Assembly: GCF_900114975.1 (NCBI RefSeq)
Contig: NZ_FOUU01000004.1
Coordinates: 1 to 60,810 of the forward strand
DNA length: 60,810 nucleotides
Reading direction: 5' to 3'
From: Thermodesulforhabdus norvegica
GTDB taxonomy: Bacteria > Desulfobacterota > Syntrophobacteria > Syntrophobacterales > Thermodesulforhabdaceae
Position numbers and translations under genes: made by a program. A model generated the notes under the pieces. That model worked only from the letters and a program-made list of their open reading frames with translations, did no database searches and had not been told where the DNA came from. Below are positions 54,161 through 60,810 of the stretch, one piece after another (position 1 is the stretch's first letter; each line of letters starts with the position of its first letter).

Positions 54161-54700
54161 ATGAAGATCGGCCCATCGATGTGGAAAAGCGCGGTAATCC
54201 TTTTTATGATTTGCTGCCTTTTTCAGGCCTGTGGTTATCGTTTTGTGAGATATGGCGGAGGAGATAAGGACTTCGGAAATCTCCCCGAATCGATCGCCAT
54301 TCCCATGTTTTCCAACGCCACGACGGAGCCCAACCTTGAATATCTCATCACCAGGGCTCTCAGGGACGAATTCATAAAAAAAGGAGTGGTAAGCGTTGTA
54401 CCGGAAGACCGGGCAGATGTCGTTATGGTGGGAAGGGTTACGAAAATATACACGACCGATGTGGCCCATGATGCAGTTGAGCATACAACAGAGACCAGGA
54501 TCTACGTCACCGTTGATGTCCGATGTAAGGATGCCAGAACGGGAGATATACTCTGGCAGGACAATCAGTTTACTTATTATGAAGAGTTCGTTCGGAAGGA
54601 AGACGCCTTCGGGGATTACAATCGGAGAAGGGCTGCTCTGGAATACCTTGCGGAGCAGATGGCCCAGCGCATTCACGATCGTTTTATAAACCGCTTTTAG
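54161..54700 (+). CDS. lptE: LPS-assembly lipoprotein LptE
   Basis: The 179-residue protein has a lipobox LFQAC (C24) followed by GYRF, the typical LptE start, and SIAIPMFSNATTEPNLEYLITRALRDEF. LptE plugs the LptD barrel that places LPS in the outer membrane. Followed directly by holA, as in many Gram-negative genomes. The alternative start M7 lies within the signal peptide. Confidence 0.92.
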   Translation: MKIGPSMWKSAVILFMICCLFQACGYRFVRYGGGDKDFGNLPESIAIPMFSNATTEPNLEYLITRALRDEFIKKGVVSVVPEDRADVVMVGRVTKIYTTDVAHDAVEHTTETRIYVTVDVRCKDARTGDILWQDNQFTYYEEFVRKEDAFGDYNRRRAALEYLAEQMAQRIHDRFINRF

Positions 54701-54712
54701 GTGACCGGGGCC

Positions 54713-55732
54713 ATGAATGTATCCGTTAATGCAGGGGTTTATCTGATAAGAGGCTCCGACCGCTTCCTTGTAGATCAAGCACGGGAGGAGGTTATCAAGA
54801 GCATAACCCGGGAAGACAGAGCGTCGGCTTACGTGAAATATTTTTCCGCAAAGACGGTTAATCTTGACGATATCATAGAAATCTGCCGAACGCGTCCCAT
54901 AATAAGTCGTAAAGTGATAATCGTGCTTGACGATGTGGAGAAGAGTCGCAGGGATGGTTTGAAGAAGCTGGTGCAATATGTGGGAAAACCGTCGCCTAAC
55001 GCCAGGCTGATACTTCTGTGGAACGATGTTAAGGGAAATGGTGAACTTGAGCAGGCGGTAAAATCCGGCGGGGGACAGGTCATCACTCCGGTTGCTCTGA
55101 AACCTTCTCAATTACCTGCCTGGGTACGACAACGGGTGAAGCTCAAAGGTAAGCGTATAACTCATGGAGCCGTTGAAATACTTATCGAATTGGCGGGCCA
55201 CGATCTGTCCGTTTTAAACGGTGATATAGAGAAACTCGTGCTCTTCGTTAGTGATAAAGAAGAAATTACGGAAGATGACGTTTTGAATGTCTCTGATCGT
55301 AAGGTGAGTTACGGTATTTTCGACCTGGCCGATAAAATAGGTGACCGAAAAGGAGCCGAAGCGCTGGAGATCTTGAGAAATCTGATGGATGCCGGTGAAT
55401 CGGCTACGGCACTTGTATCACTGATTGCAAGGCATTTTCGGTTGCTGTGGCAGGTAAAGGACTATGTGGCGGAAAATTACGATTCCAGAACCATTGCCCG
55501 AGAGCTTAATTTGCCGCTCTTCGTCGTTGAGAAACTCAGAGATCAAAGCCAGAAGTTTTCCGGAAAGGCTCTTCGCCGGATACATGCAATGCTTTACTCT
55601 GCCGACAGGGACATAAAATCTCTCGGAATACCCCCGGTCTATTTGATCGAAAGGGTCGTTATCGAAAGCCTTTGCTCAGATGAAACAAAAGAAAAAAGGG
55701 CACGAGCTTTCGTAAAGCAAGTCGTACCCTGA
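54713..55732 (+). CDS. holA: DNA polymerase III delta subunit
   Basis: The 339-residue clamp-loader subunit has YLIRGSDRFLVDQAREEVI, VIIVLDDVEKSRRDGLKKLVQYV, and LIELAGHDLSVLNGDIEKLVLF, LIARHFRLLWQVKDY at the C-terminal end. ATG 54713 is chosen; GTG 54701 just after the lptE stop is an alternative. The end of the gene contains the rpsT terminator hairpin (see 55692). Confidence 0.93.
   Translation: MNVSVNAGVYLIRGSDRFLVDQAREEVIKSITREDRASAYVKYFSAKTVNLDDIIEICRTRPIISRKVIIVLDDVEKSRRDGLKKLVQYVGKPSPNARLILLWNDVKGNGELEQAVKSGGGQVITPVALKPSQLPAWVRQRVKLKGKRITHGAVEILIELAGHDLSVLNGDIEKLVLFVSDKEEITEDDVLNVSDRKVSYGIFDLADKIGDRKGAEALEILRNLMDAGESATALVSLIARHFRLLWQVKDYVAENYDSRTIARELNLPLFVVEKLRDQSQKFSGKALRRIHAMLYSADRDIKSLGIPPVYLIERVVIESLCSDETKEKRARAFVKQVVP
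55692..55729 (-). terminator. Intrinsic terminator of rpsT inside the holA coding end
   Basis: On the minus strand GGGTACGA (55729-55722) pairs with TCGTGCCC (55705-55698, one G-T wobble) and an inner GCTTT-ACG-AAAGC is nested within. TTTTTTCTTTTG follows at 55697 leftwards. This is a strong intrinsic terminator for rpsT. On the plus strand no T-run follows, so holA is not terminated by it. Confidence 0.8.
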
Positions 55733-55740
55733 ATTAGGAA

Positions 55741-56022
55741 CTATGCTGCCTGCTGTTCGGCTAAAAAACGGTTTACCCTTCTGGTCAAACGGGATATCTT
55801 CCGGGCGGCTTTGTTGGGATGGATGGTTCCCTTTGCGGCCGTCCTTGCAATTACGGAAACGGCTTCCCGGAGCTTCTGCTGTACCTTTTCAATGTCCTTC
55901 TCAAACATTGCCTGCTCAACCGCACGTATTGCGGTTTTCATCCTCGATTTGCGTGCGCGATTCCTCATGCGCCTTTTTTCATTCTGTTTCATCCGTTTGA
56001 TTGCCGATTTATGATGAGGCAA
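55741..56022 (-). CDS. rpsT: 30S ribosomal protein S20
   Basis: The 93-residue basic protein starts PHHKSAIKRMKQNEKRRMRNRARKSRMKTAIR-like, the S20 family N-terminus, with AAKGTIHPNKAARKISRLTRRVN downstream. No ATG fits: TTG 56022 with GGAGGGATATCG upstream is the likely start; TTG and other rare starts are common for rpsT and help limit its translation. The longer frame from 56067 lacks a ribosomal N-terminus. It converges on holA with an 8-base gap. Confidence 0.95.
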   Translation of the reverse strand: MPHHKSAIKRMKQNEKRRMRNRARKSRMKTAIRAVEQAMFEKDIEKVQQKLREAVSVIARTAAKGTIHPNKAARKISRLTRRVNRFLAEQQAA

Positions 56023-56147
56023 CGATATCCCTCCTTCCCGATTTTCTTCCTTGAACCAGATCTTCAATCTGCCTTGCGCCGTGCTATGTAACCTTTTGAG
56101 AAGGACATGTCAAGAAATAATGGGTGTTACCTAATTCGCCGATGCGT

Positions 56148-57677
56148 TTAAACTTTGCTTTCAAGTATTCGCCTGAGTGCCGACTTCTGGACTTTCCCCA
56201 TGGCATTTTTGGGAAGGTCCTCGACCATGAAAACCTGCTTTGGGCACTTGTAAGGCGCAAGCCTTTCCCTGCAGTAGCTGATAAGTTTTTGCTCATCAAT
56301 CGATTCAACACCTGCTTTCAGAACCACAGCCGCAACCACCCTTTCACCCAGATCGGGATCGGCCAGGCCCACAACGGCCGCCTGCGCTACCGACTCGTGC
56401 TCTTCCAGAACATTTTCCACTTCTTTCGGATACACATTTAGACCACCGCTTATTATCAGCTCTTTCGCCCGTCCCACGAGATAAAGCCTCATTCCGTCAT
56501 CAGGATCCTGGTAACCTAGATCCCCCGACTTGAACCACCCTTCGTGAAAGCTTTCCCCGGTCTTTTCGGGATTGTTCCAGTATCCGAGAAAAACATTATC
56601 CCCCTTTATCCACACCTCCCCCACATCGCCGGGTTTGACATCTTTTCCGTCGGGATCCACAACCCGAAGGGAAACACCGGGCAACGGGTAGCCGACACTT
56701 TTAGGGATACGCCTTTCCGGTTCGTAAGGATTGGATGTGATCATTTGAGCTTCCGTCATTCCGTATCGTTCCAGTATCCTGTGGCCCGTGATTTCTTCAA
56801 AACGATTAAATAAATTTTCGAGCAACGGAGCAGAGCCCGAAATGAAGACCCTCATGGAGCTGATGTCGCATTGCACCATCTCTTTTACATTTACAAGCCG
56901 ATAATAAATTGTGGGCACCGCCATGAGCATAGTGCATTTATGTTTTTCGATGTCTTCCCATGTTCTTACCGGGTCGAATCTGGCGTGCATTACGGTCTTA
57001 CAGCCACTATTCAAGGCTCCGTGAAGTGCAACGAACAAGCCGTGTACGTGGAAAAGAGGTAAAACGTGTAGAAGGACATCTCGTTCCGTCCACCTCCAGA
57101 TTTTTTGAAGAGCCAGCATGTTGCTTATGAGATTTTTATGCGAGATCATCGCCCCCTTGGGTTTACCCGTCGTCCCCGAAGTATAGCATATAGCCGATAT
57201 GTCGTTTTCGGAAACACGGCAGGGTTCCGTATGGGGTTTAGGAATCCTGGACAGCTCTTTCTTAATCGGCTCCAGCCCTCCGGGGCTAATGTCGTCAGTA
57301 AGCATAATCTTCAGGTGCTCCAGGTTTTCGAGACCCTTTTTTGTGCGCTCGAAGATTTCTGAATTCGTGATGTACAGAGCCGCTTGCGAATCGCTCAGGA
57401 AATATTCGATTTCTTCATGAGAATAGGCCGGATTCAAAGGCAGAGTCACGGCTCCCAGGAATTGAATTCCCAGATGAAGACAAATAAAATCCATTCCCTT
57501 AGGAAGCTGCAATGCAATCCTGTCGCCTTTTTCGATTCCCAGCGTTTTGAGCAAGGCTGCGCACTTCAAAACCTCTTCGTAAAGCCTGCCGTAAGTCCAC
57601 AGATCTCCTTCAAAATCTACCGCAACTCTCCGGGAATTGGATTTCCCGTGCTGTAACAACAGATTAACCACATTCAC
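56148..57677 (-). CDS. AMP-forming acyl-CoA ligase (malonyl/medium-chain type)
   Basis: The 509-residue ANL protein activates a carboxylic acid to its CoA thioester. It has the P-loop CYTSGTTGKPKGAMISHKNL, ERYGMTEAQM, the hinge GRAKELIISGGLNVYPKEVE and catalytic Lys near the end (NAMGKVQKSALR). LPLFHVHGLFVALHGAL resembles malonyl-CoA synthetases, but a short-chain acid or aromatic acid is equally possible. Start GTG 57677 with GGGGAGGTCTG before it. Confidence 0.88.
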   Translation of the reverse strand: MNVVNLLLQHGKSNSRRVAVDFEGDLWTYGRLYEEVLKCAALLKTLGIEKGDRIALQLPKGMDFICLHLGIQFLGAVTLPLNPAYSHEEIEYFLSDSQAALYITNSEIFERTKKGLENLEHLKIMLTDDISPGGLEPIKKELSRIPKPHTEPCRVSENDISAICYTSGTTGKPKGAMISHKNLISNMLALQKIWRWTERDVLLHVLPLFHVHGLFVALHGALNSGCKTVMHARFDPVRTWEDIEKHKCTMLMAVPTIYYRLVNVKEMVQCDISSMRVFISGSAPLLENLFNRFEEITGHRILERYGMTEAQMITSNPYEPERRIPKSVGYPLPGVSLRVVDPDGKDVKPGDVGEVWIKGDNVFLGYWNNPEKTGESFHEGWFKSGDLGYQDPDDGMRLYLVGRAKELIISGGLNVYPKEVENVLEEHESVAQAAVVGLADPDLGERVVAAVVLKAGVESIDEQKLISYCRERLAPYKCPKQVFMVEDLPKNAMGKVQKSALRRILESKV

Positions 57678-57848
57678 TACAGACCTCCCCCGCTTTACGA
57701 TTGACCCATCATGTACTCAGTATAGCCGTTTGGCAATTTGCAGAAATGGTGAAAGCGGTGCAATCAAAATCAGTGGTTACGACGAAGGCAACAGGCCATT
57801 ATAACCCGGTCGGTAGGAACATAAAGGGCTATATCTTGGGCAATTTCG

Positions 57849-58271
57849 TTATTCAACCTTTCTTACATTAAAGGCAAGGTCTGCTAGAAGATGGCGGAGC
57901 ATGGTGGAGACCTCCCAGGCGTCGAAAGGCTCCACCACACAACCGTAAACGCCGTTTTCCATTGCTTCCTTTATGAGATCTCTGTCCTCCGGACTGCAGA
58001 CGAGCACTATCTTGAGAAAAGGGCATACCCTGAATAGTCTTTCATAAAGAATTCGACCGTACTCTCTTACAAAACCGCTTTCGAGAAAAACAACCGATCG
58101 GGTGGTGCCCTTCATCTCTCTGCAAAAATCAAAGGGGTCGGAAAAATGAACGGATTTCTTACCTTCATGGTCCAGAATTGACTTCAGTCTTTTAACGATG
58201 GCCATGTTACGGGCAATAATAACGACAGGAATTAGGTCCGTTGCTTCGGCACCGGTGACATTACTTTTCAT
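57849..58271 (-). CDS. Degenerate response-regulator receiver domain (Glu at phosphosite)
   Basis: The 140-residue protein has a CheY-like layout (VVIIARNMAIVKRLKSILDHEG, VVFLESG, VEPFDAWEVSTMLRHL), but the phosphorylated Asp is replaced by E64, the acidic pair by A20-R21, and the conserved Lys by E114. It cannot be a normal receiver, and Glu may mimic the phosphorylated state. It overlaps the 3' end of the MBL-TPR gene by 11 bases, implying a shared role. Confidence 0.8.
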   Translation of the reverse strand: MKSNVTGAEATDLIPVVIIARNMAIVKRLKSILDHEGKKSVHFSDPFDFCREMKGTTRSVVFLESGFVREYGRILYERLFRVCPFLKIVLVCSPEDRDLIKEAMENGVYGCVVEPFDAWEVSTMLRHLLADLAFNVRKVE

Positions 58272-59445
58272 CTTTCGAGCCGTATGTCTTTAACAATTCT
58301 TCTTTCAGATGGCCTGTGAAAGCCCTGGCAAAGGCCTCTATATCCATGGCTTCGTCAACCCGGCCTGAGAGATAAAGAGCAAGCCCTTTGTAAATCAGGG
58401 CGTTTTCAAGACCGGGAGCCAGAGACAGTGCCTTATCGAAGTATGCAAGGCTTTCTTCGTATTGACCCCGGCCCATCAGTGCACAGCCATATCCCACGAA
58501 GTAAAGAGGGTTATCCGAGGCGCCGCTTTTTTCTATTTCTTTAAAAACGCTCAGGGCCTCTTCGAATCGTCCCAGGTCGTTCAAACAGCAGGCTTTCAGG
58601 TAGAGTGCAGCTCTGTTTCCGGGATCCTCCTCCAGAACCTTTTCACAGCAGAAGATTGTTTCGTCCAGATATCCTTTGCGAAGAAGCATCTGAGCTCCTT
58701 CAATCCACGGACATTGAAGGCCTATAGCCTTTTTGATGAGACCGGCGTAATTACCGTCCAGAACCTTTGCTGCCTCGTTTTTAACGGGCTCTCCGTGACC
58801 CGGGAACAGATGTTCTACCCCGAGACCCCTGAGTATACGCATGGCCAGAAGGTGGTAGTCACCTCGACCACCGCCTACCGGGTCGGGTGAAGCCACGGCA
58901 AAGGGCAAAACCGTGTCGCCGGAAAATAAGCTTCTGGTATCTTCGTGAAAATAGCAGAGGCTGTCCATGGTGTGGCCGGGGGTATAAATTGCCCTTAGGG
59001 TAAATTCCCCCAGAGGTATTTCCTGCCCATCCTGCAGGAAAACCAGCCGACAGCCGAGCTGTCCGGCCAGCTCTTTCAAAGCCCCTGGTGCATGATCGTG
59101 AAGGTAAACGGTTAAGGAATTTTCAGGCAGTCGAAGAGAAGGATAACTCCTCAGTAGTTCAAAGAGTCCAAGGGCATGCTCGCTGTGACCGTGCGTGAGT
59201 ATCACGTACCTGATATCGGTTGGTGCAGTCACCAGGCCGGTTCGGGAAAAGAGATAATGGAAGGCGGTATAGTCGTTTCCCGGATCTATCAGGGCTATAC
59301 CGCTTCCGGTTTTCAGGAGGTAAACATTGGAGGAAATATCAAAGCCTTCCCAGTAATAGAGATTTTTGAAGAAGGGATGGTCAATAGAGAAGGCGTCACT
59401 GATGCGACTCCATGCCTGTACCTCGGCCACTTGCTCTTCCATCAT
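58261..59445 (-). CDS. Metallo-beta-lactamase fold hydrolase with C-terminal TPR repeats
   Basis: The 394-residue protein has an MBL domain (about 20-235) with THGHSEH (H85, H87, H90), where the usual Asp of HxHxDH is Glu, then YTPGHTMDS, LFSGDTVLP and FPGHGEP. From about 265 it has TPR repeats (LYLKACCLNDLGRFEEALSVF, PLYFVGYGCALMGRGQYEESLAYFDKAL). The combination suggests a hydrolase held by a protein partner. A ribosome binding site AAGGA lies 8 bases before the ATG. It is followed by the pseudo-receiver gene. Confidence 0.85.
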   Translation of the reverse strand: MMEEQVAEVQAWSRISDAFSIDHPFFKNLYYWEGFDISSNVYLLKTGSGIALIDPGNDYTAFHYLFSRTGLVTAPTDIRYVILTHGHSEHALGLFELLRSYPSLRLPENSLTVYLHDHAPGALKELAGQLGCRLVFLQDGQEIPLGEFTLRAIYTPGHTMDSLCYFHEDTRSLFSGDTVLPFAVASPDPVGGGRGDYHLLAMRILRGLGVEHLFPGHGEPVKNEAAKVLDGNYAGLIKKAIGLQCPWIEGAQMLLRKGYLDETIFCCEKVLEEDPGNRAALYLKACCLNDLGRFEEALSVFKEIEKSGASDNPLYFVGYGCALMGRGQYEESLAYFDKALSLAPGLENALIYKGLALYLSGRVDEAMDIEAFARAFTGHLKEELLKTYGSKDEK

Positions 59446-59514
59446 GGGCAGATCCTTTCTGTTTCTTGTTGAGTTGGATTTAGCGGGTGAGAAAAGGCAC
59501 GCTAAAATCGAACT

Positions 59515-59545
59515 AAAAAGGGGAGAGATGCCAATATCCCTCCCC
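59515..59545 (-). terminator. Terminator of the right-edge small-protein operon
   Basis: On the minus strand GGGGAG (59545-59540) pairs with CTCCCC (59525-59520) around 14 bases, and TTTTT follows (59519-59515). It lies between the 145-residue gene stop and the MBL gene, so it ends the upstream operon. Confidence 0.65.
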
Positions 59546-59573
59546 TCCTTTTACACCGTCTCCACCTTTCCCC

Positions 59574-60011
59574 TTAGGGTGCCGCAAAGGGTACCTTGTA
59601 AGTCAGCTTCATTCGCTCTTCAGGCCACCACTTAGAAGACATACGCTCCTCACCGGGATACACTTCAACTACACTACCGTCGGCCTTGACAATAGCCTCT
59701 ATAACCAGCTCCAGGAAGTGAAATGCCGTTAATTGATGTTCGACGATCGTTTCGGAAGGAAGCACTACGGCCAACCCCGTTTCCTTGGATGTCGGCCATT
59801 CAAAGGCCTCACCACCGACATCCTTCTTTTCTGCGTCGGCATTGTAAACCGCCAGGAGCTTACCTTTTACTTTATCCCCCGATTCGACCTTGAATTCTTC
59901 AAAGATTTCGTCGGGCAGGTACCACCAGAGTGCTCTAACTCCGGTCTTCACGTACCCCCGCACAAGCGCCGGGTCAAATCCACAAACGTTAACTCTGCAC
60001 TTAGCCGGCAT
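59574..60011 (-). CDS. Unrecognised 145-residue soluble protein
   Basis: No family is recognised. The protein has two early cysteines (KCRVNVCGF), a segment resembling the AbrB-type swapped barrel (WYLPDEIFEEFKVESGDKVKG) and a C-terminal run with several Trp/Lys residues (SKWWPEERMKLTYKVPF). GGAGAGGAGTT precedes the ATG, which overlaps the upstream gene by 11 bases. It is the last gene of the operon, followed by a terminator. Confidence 0.65.
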   Translation of the reverse strand: MPAKCRVNVCGFDPALVRGYVKTGVRALWWYLPDEIFEEFKVESGDKVKGKLLAVYNADAEKKDVGGEAFEWPTSKETGLAVVLPSETIVEHQLTAFHFLELVIEAIVKADGSVVEVYPGEERMSSKWWPEERMKLTYKVPFAAP

Positions 60012-60282
60012 AACTCCTCTCCTCTATCATCCTTCGAAGATCCTCCACCACTTCTTCACAGAAGTGAAGGAAGGCTTCGAATTCTTCCGGTTCAATCATT
60101 TTCGTTCTGTATAGCCTCCAGAGGTAGGGATGGACGTACTCGTGTATTTCGTAGCGAAGCTCGTCACAGAGTACCTCCCATCCCTCCCCGGGGCCTACCT
60201 GAGCATAGTAGGACTCTTTCCAGGTTATGAGCATCCGCTCTACGTGAGCGAGCTCGGGCCTACTCCAGCTTCTCGTATGCAT
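60001..60282 (-). CDS. Unrecognised 93-residue helical protein
   Basis: No family is recognised. It is almost entirely helical with many acidic and aromatic residues (CDELRYEIHEYVHPYLWRLYRT, EEFEAFLHFCEEVVEDL). ATG 60282 with GAAGAG nearby is used; M17 (60234) is a possible alternative. It overlaps the flanking genes by 23 and 11 bases, which supports it as real and coupled. Confidence 0.6.
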   Translation of the reverse strand: MHTRSWSRPELAHVERMLITWKESYYAQVGPGEGWEVLCDELRYEIHEYVHPYLWRLYRTKMIEPEEFEAFLHFCEEVVEDLRRMIEERSYAG

Positions 60283-60496
60283 AGCAGCTCTTCACCACAT
60301 CATATTCGGAGACACACCAGTAAAAGGGCCAGTGAATCTTTTTACACCACCCGACGAGATCTGCCGGAGGAAACTTCGATCCTTTGAGCACGGGTTTGAA
60401 GTACTTACAGCTCCAGCATATATGATCGGTCTTTTTTTCCGGCACGAGAACCTTGGCGAGAAACTCGTGCGGCTTGAGATCCTTTGCATGTTCCAT
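60260..60496 (-). CDS. Cysteine-rich 78-residue protein, possible small Fe-S subunit
   Basis: The protein has C27-x2-C30-x20-C51-x9-C61-x9-C71 with surrounding aromatic residues (HICWSCKYFKP, WCKKIHWPFYWC). The spacing recalls the small Fe-S subunits of glycyl-radical enzymes such as BssB/BssC, but that is a motif-level resemblance only. GAGGGGGG lies just before the ATG 60496 (TTG 60502 is an alternative). It overlaps the 93-residue gene and follows the partial gene by 16 bases. Confidence 0.65.
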   Translation of the reverse strand: MEHAKDLKPHEFLAKVLVPEKKTDHICWSCKYFKPVLKGSKFPPADLVGWCKKIHWPFYWCVSEYDVVKSCYAYEKLE

Positions 60497-60512
60497 GGGC
60501 AATCCCCCCTCT

Positions 60513-60810
60513 TTACCAGTCTCTCACTTCTCCTCGTTTGATTTTTTCCTGATATTCTTCCCACACTTCGGGGCTCAGCTTCTTGATATCCCAGTAAAAC
60601 CCCTGGGACCCGGCAATTCCCGCAGAAGGCGGCTGCGGAGCCCAGGCCCGCATCGGACGGTTTCTAATGCTGAACTTCCTGTGATCCGCTTTGCCGAGAT
60701 ATATGTGTCTCGGCGTGCAGTTGTAGGGACGGGTCTTTCCTTCCGTTCCCGGAAGAATCTTCGTGTACCCATCGAGAGGTTTATCGGCATACAGGGGAAG
60801 GATGTCGGGT
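60513..60810 (-). CDS. C-terminal part of an unrecognised larger protein (cut by window edge)
   Basis: The minus-strand frame is open from the window edge to TAA at 60513, giving 98 codons that include DGYTKILPGTEGKTRPYNC, HIYLGKADHRKFSIRNRPM and LSPEVWEEYQEKIKRGEVRDW. The first part of the gene lies outside. It shows no glycyl-radical C-terminus, so it is not the large subunit of that family. It is the first of four co-directional genes here. Confidence 0.6.
   Translation of the reverse strand, partial: PDILPLYADKPLDGYTKILPGTEGKTRPYNCTPRHIYLGKADHRKFSIRNRPMRAWAPQPPSAGIAGSQGFYWDIKKLSPEVWEEYQEKIKRGEVRDW

Noticed and set aside
54143-55111. Minus-strand frame of 322 codons across lptE and holA
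   Set aside because: It opposes two well-supported genes and is typical of shadow frames in this sequence.

Overview
The window reads as chromosomal DNA of a strictly anaerobic, probably thermophilic Desulfobacterota (Syntrophobacter-like sulfate reducer or syntroph). The evidence is gene content: a tungsten-type aldehyde:ferredoxin oxidoreductase, a cytosolic Fe-S formate dehydrogenase module, many ferredoxins, an outer membrane (LptE, a TonB-dependent receptor, RlpA) and a cytoplasmic enzyme fused to a Cache sensor. Genes are tightly packed, often with 4-base stop/start overlaps, and GTG/TTG starts are common. No insertion sequence, integrase, rRNA or tRNA gene was seen. The species cannot be named from the sequence alone.

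Left edge (1-7.9 kb): a type I-B (Cst/Tneap-like) CRISPR-Cas locus on the minus strand, in the order cas8-cas7-cas5-cas3-cas4-cas1-cas2, then a leader, then one CRISPR repeat cut by the window edge. The array itself lies outside. No cas6 is present here. From 7.95 to 13.5 kb (minus) runs a probable signalling operon: TonB-dependent receptor, YfiR-domain periplasmic protein, and a large hybrid histidine kinase with two receivers and an Hpt domain. Divergent from it is an arsR-arsM arsenic unit with a clear promoter and operator. Next are the 3' stub of a lost HD-GYP gene and a HepT-MntA type toxin-antitoxin pair.

15.8-25.3 kb (plus): a 434-bp region without a confirmed gene, then an exported rhodanese, a monoheme cytochrome c and a DJ-1/PfpI protein, then a fumarylacetoacetase-family enzyme, aldehyde:ferredoxin oxidoreductase and a complete Liv-type ABC importer with an attenuator-like hairpin after the binding-protein gene. 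25.5-32.3 kb (plus): an Fe-S protein, a cysteine-type formate dehydrogenase, two more Fe-S proteins, a DUF2007-DUF3786 fusion and thiE-thiL-thiD, nearly all translationally coupled. A patatin-like lipase gene converges on thiD.

33.4-41.6 kb: an ArsR-family regulator with a thioredoxin-like protein, cutA, and a minus-strand group holding hisS-aspS, an HMGL-Cache fusion, rlpA and hisD. 41.7-48.7 kb: a possible 27-residue membrane peptide, a Cys-rich small protein, an orphan flagellar rod-like gene, ilvE, a gamma-glutamyltransferase linked to a TRAP permease pair that lacks its binding protein, and a TrkA/KtrA-type protein. 48.7-56.0 kb: purB, a creatininase-family gene, a U32 peptidase, a CoA-binding protein, a beta-helix protein, lptE, holA and convergent rpsT, whose terminator lies inside holA. 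Right edge: an acyl-CoA ligase, a degenerate receiver overlapping an MBL-TPR protein, and an unrecognised operon of small proteins that continues out of the window.

The most promising places for new biology are the HMGL-Cache fusion, the right-edge small-protein operon, the MBL-TPR/pseudo-receiver pair, the 27-residue ORF and the locally Cas6-less CRISPR locus. None of these can be shown to be novel from sequence alone.
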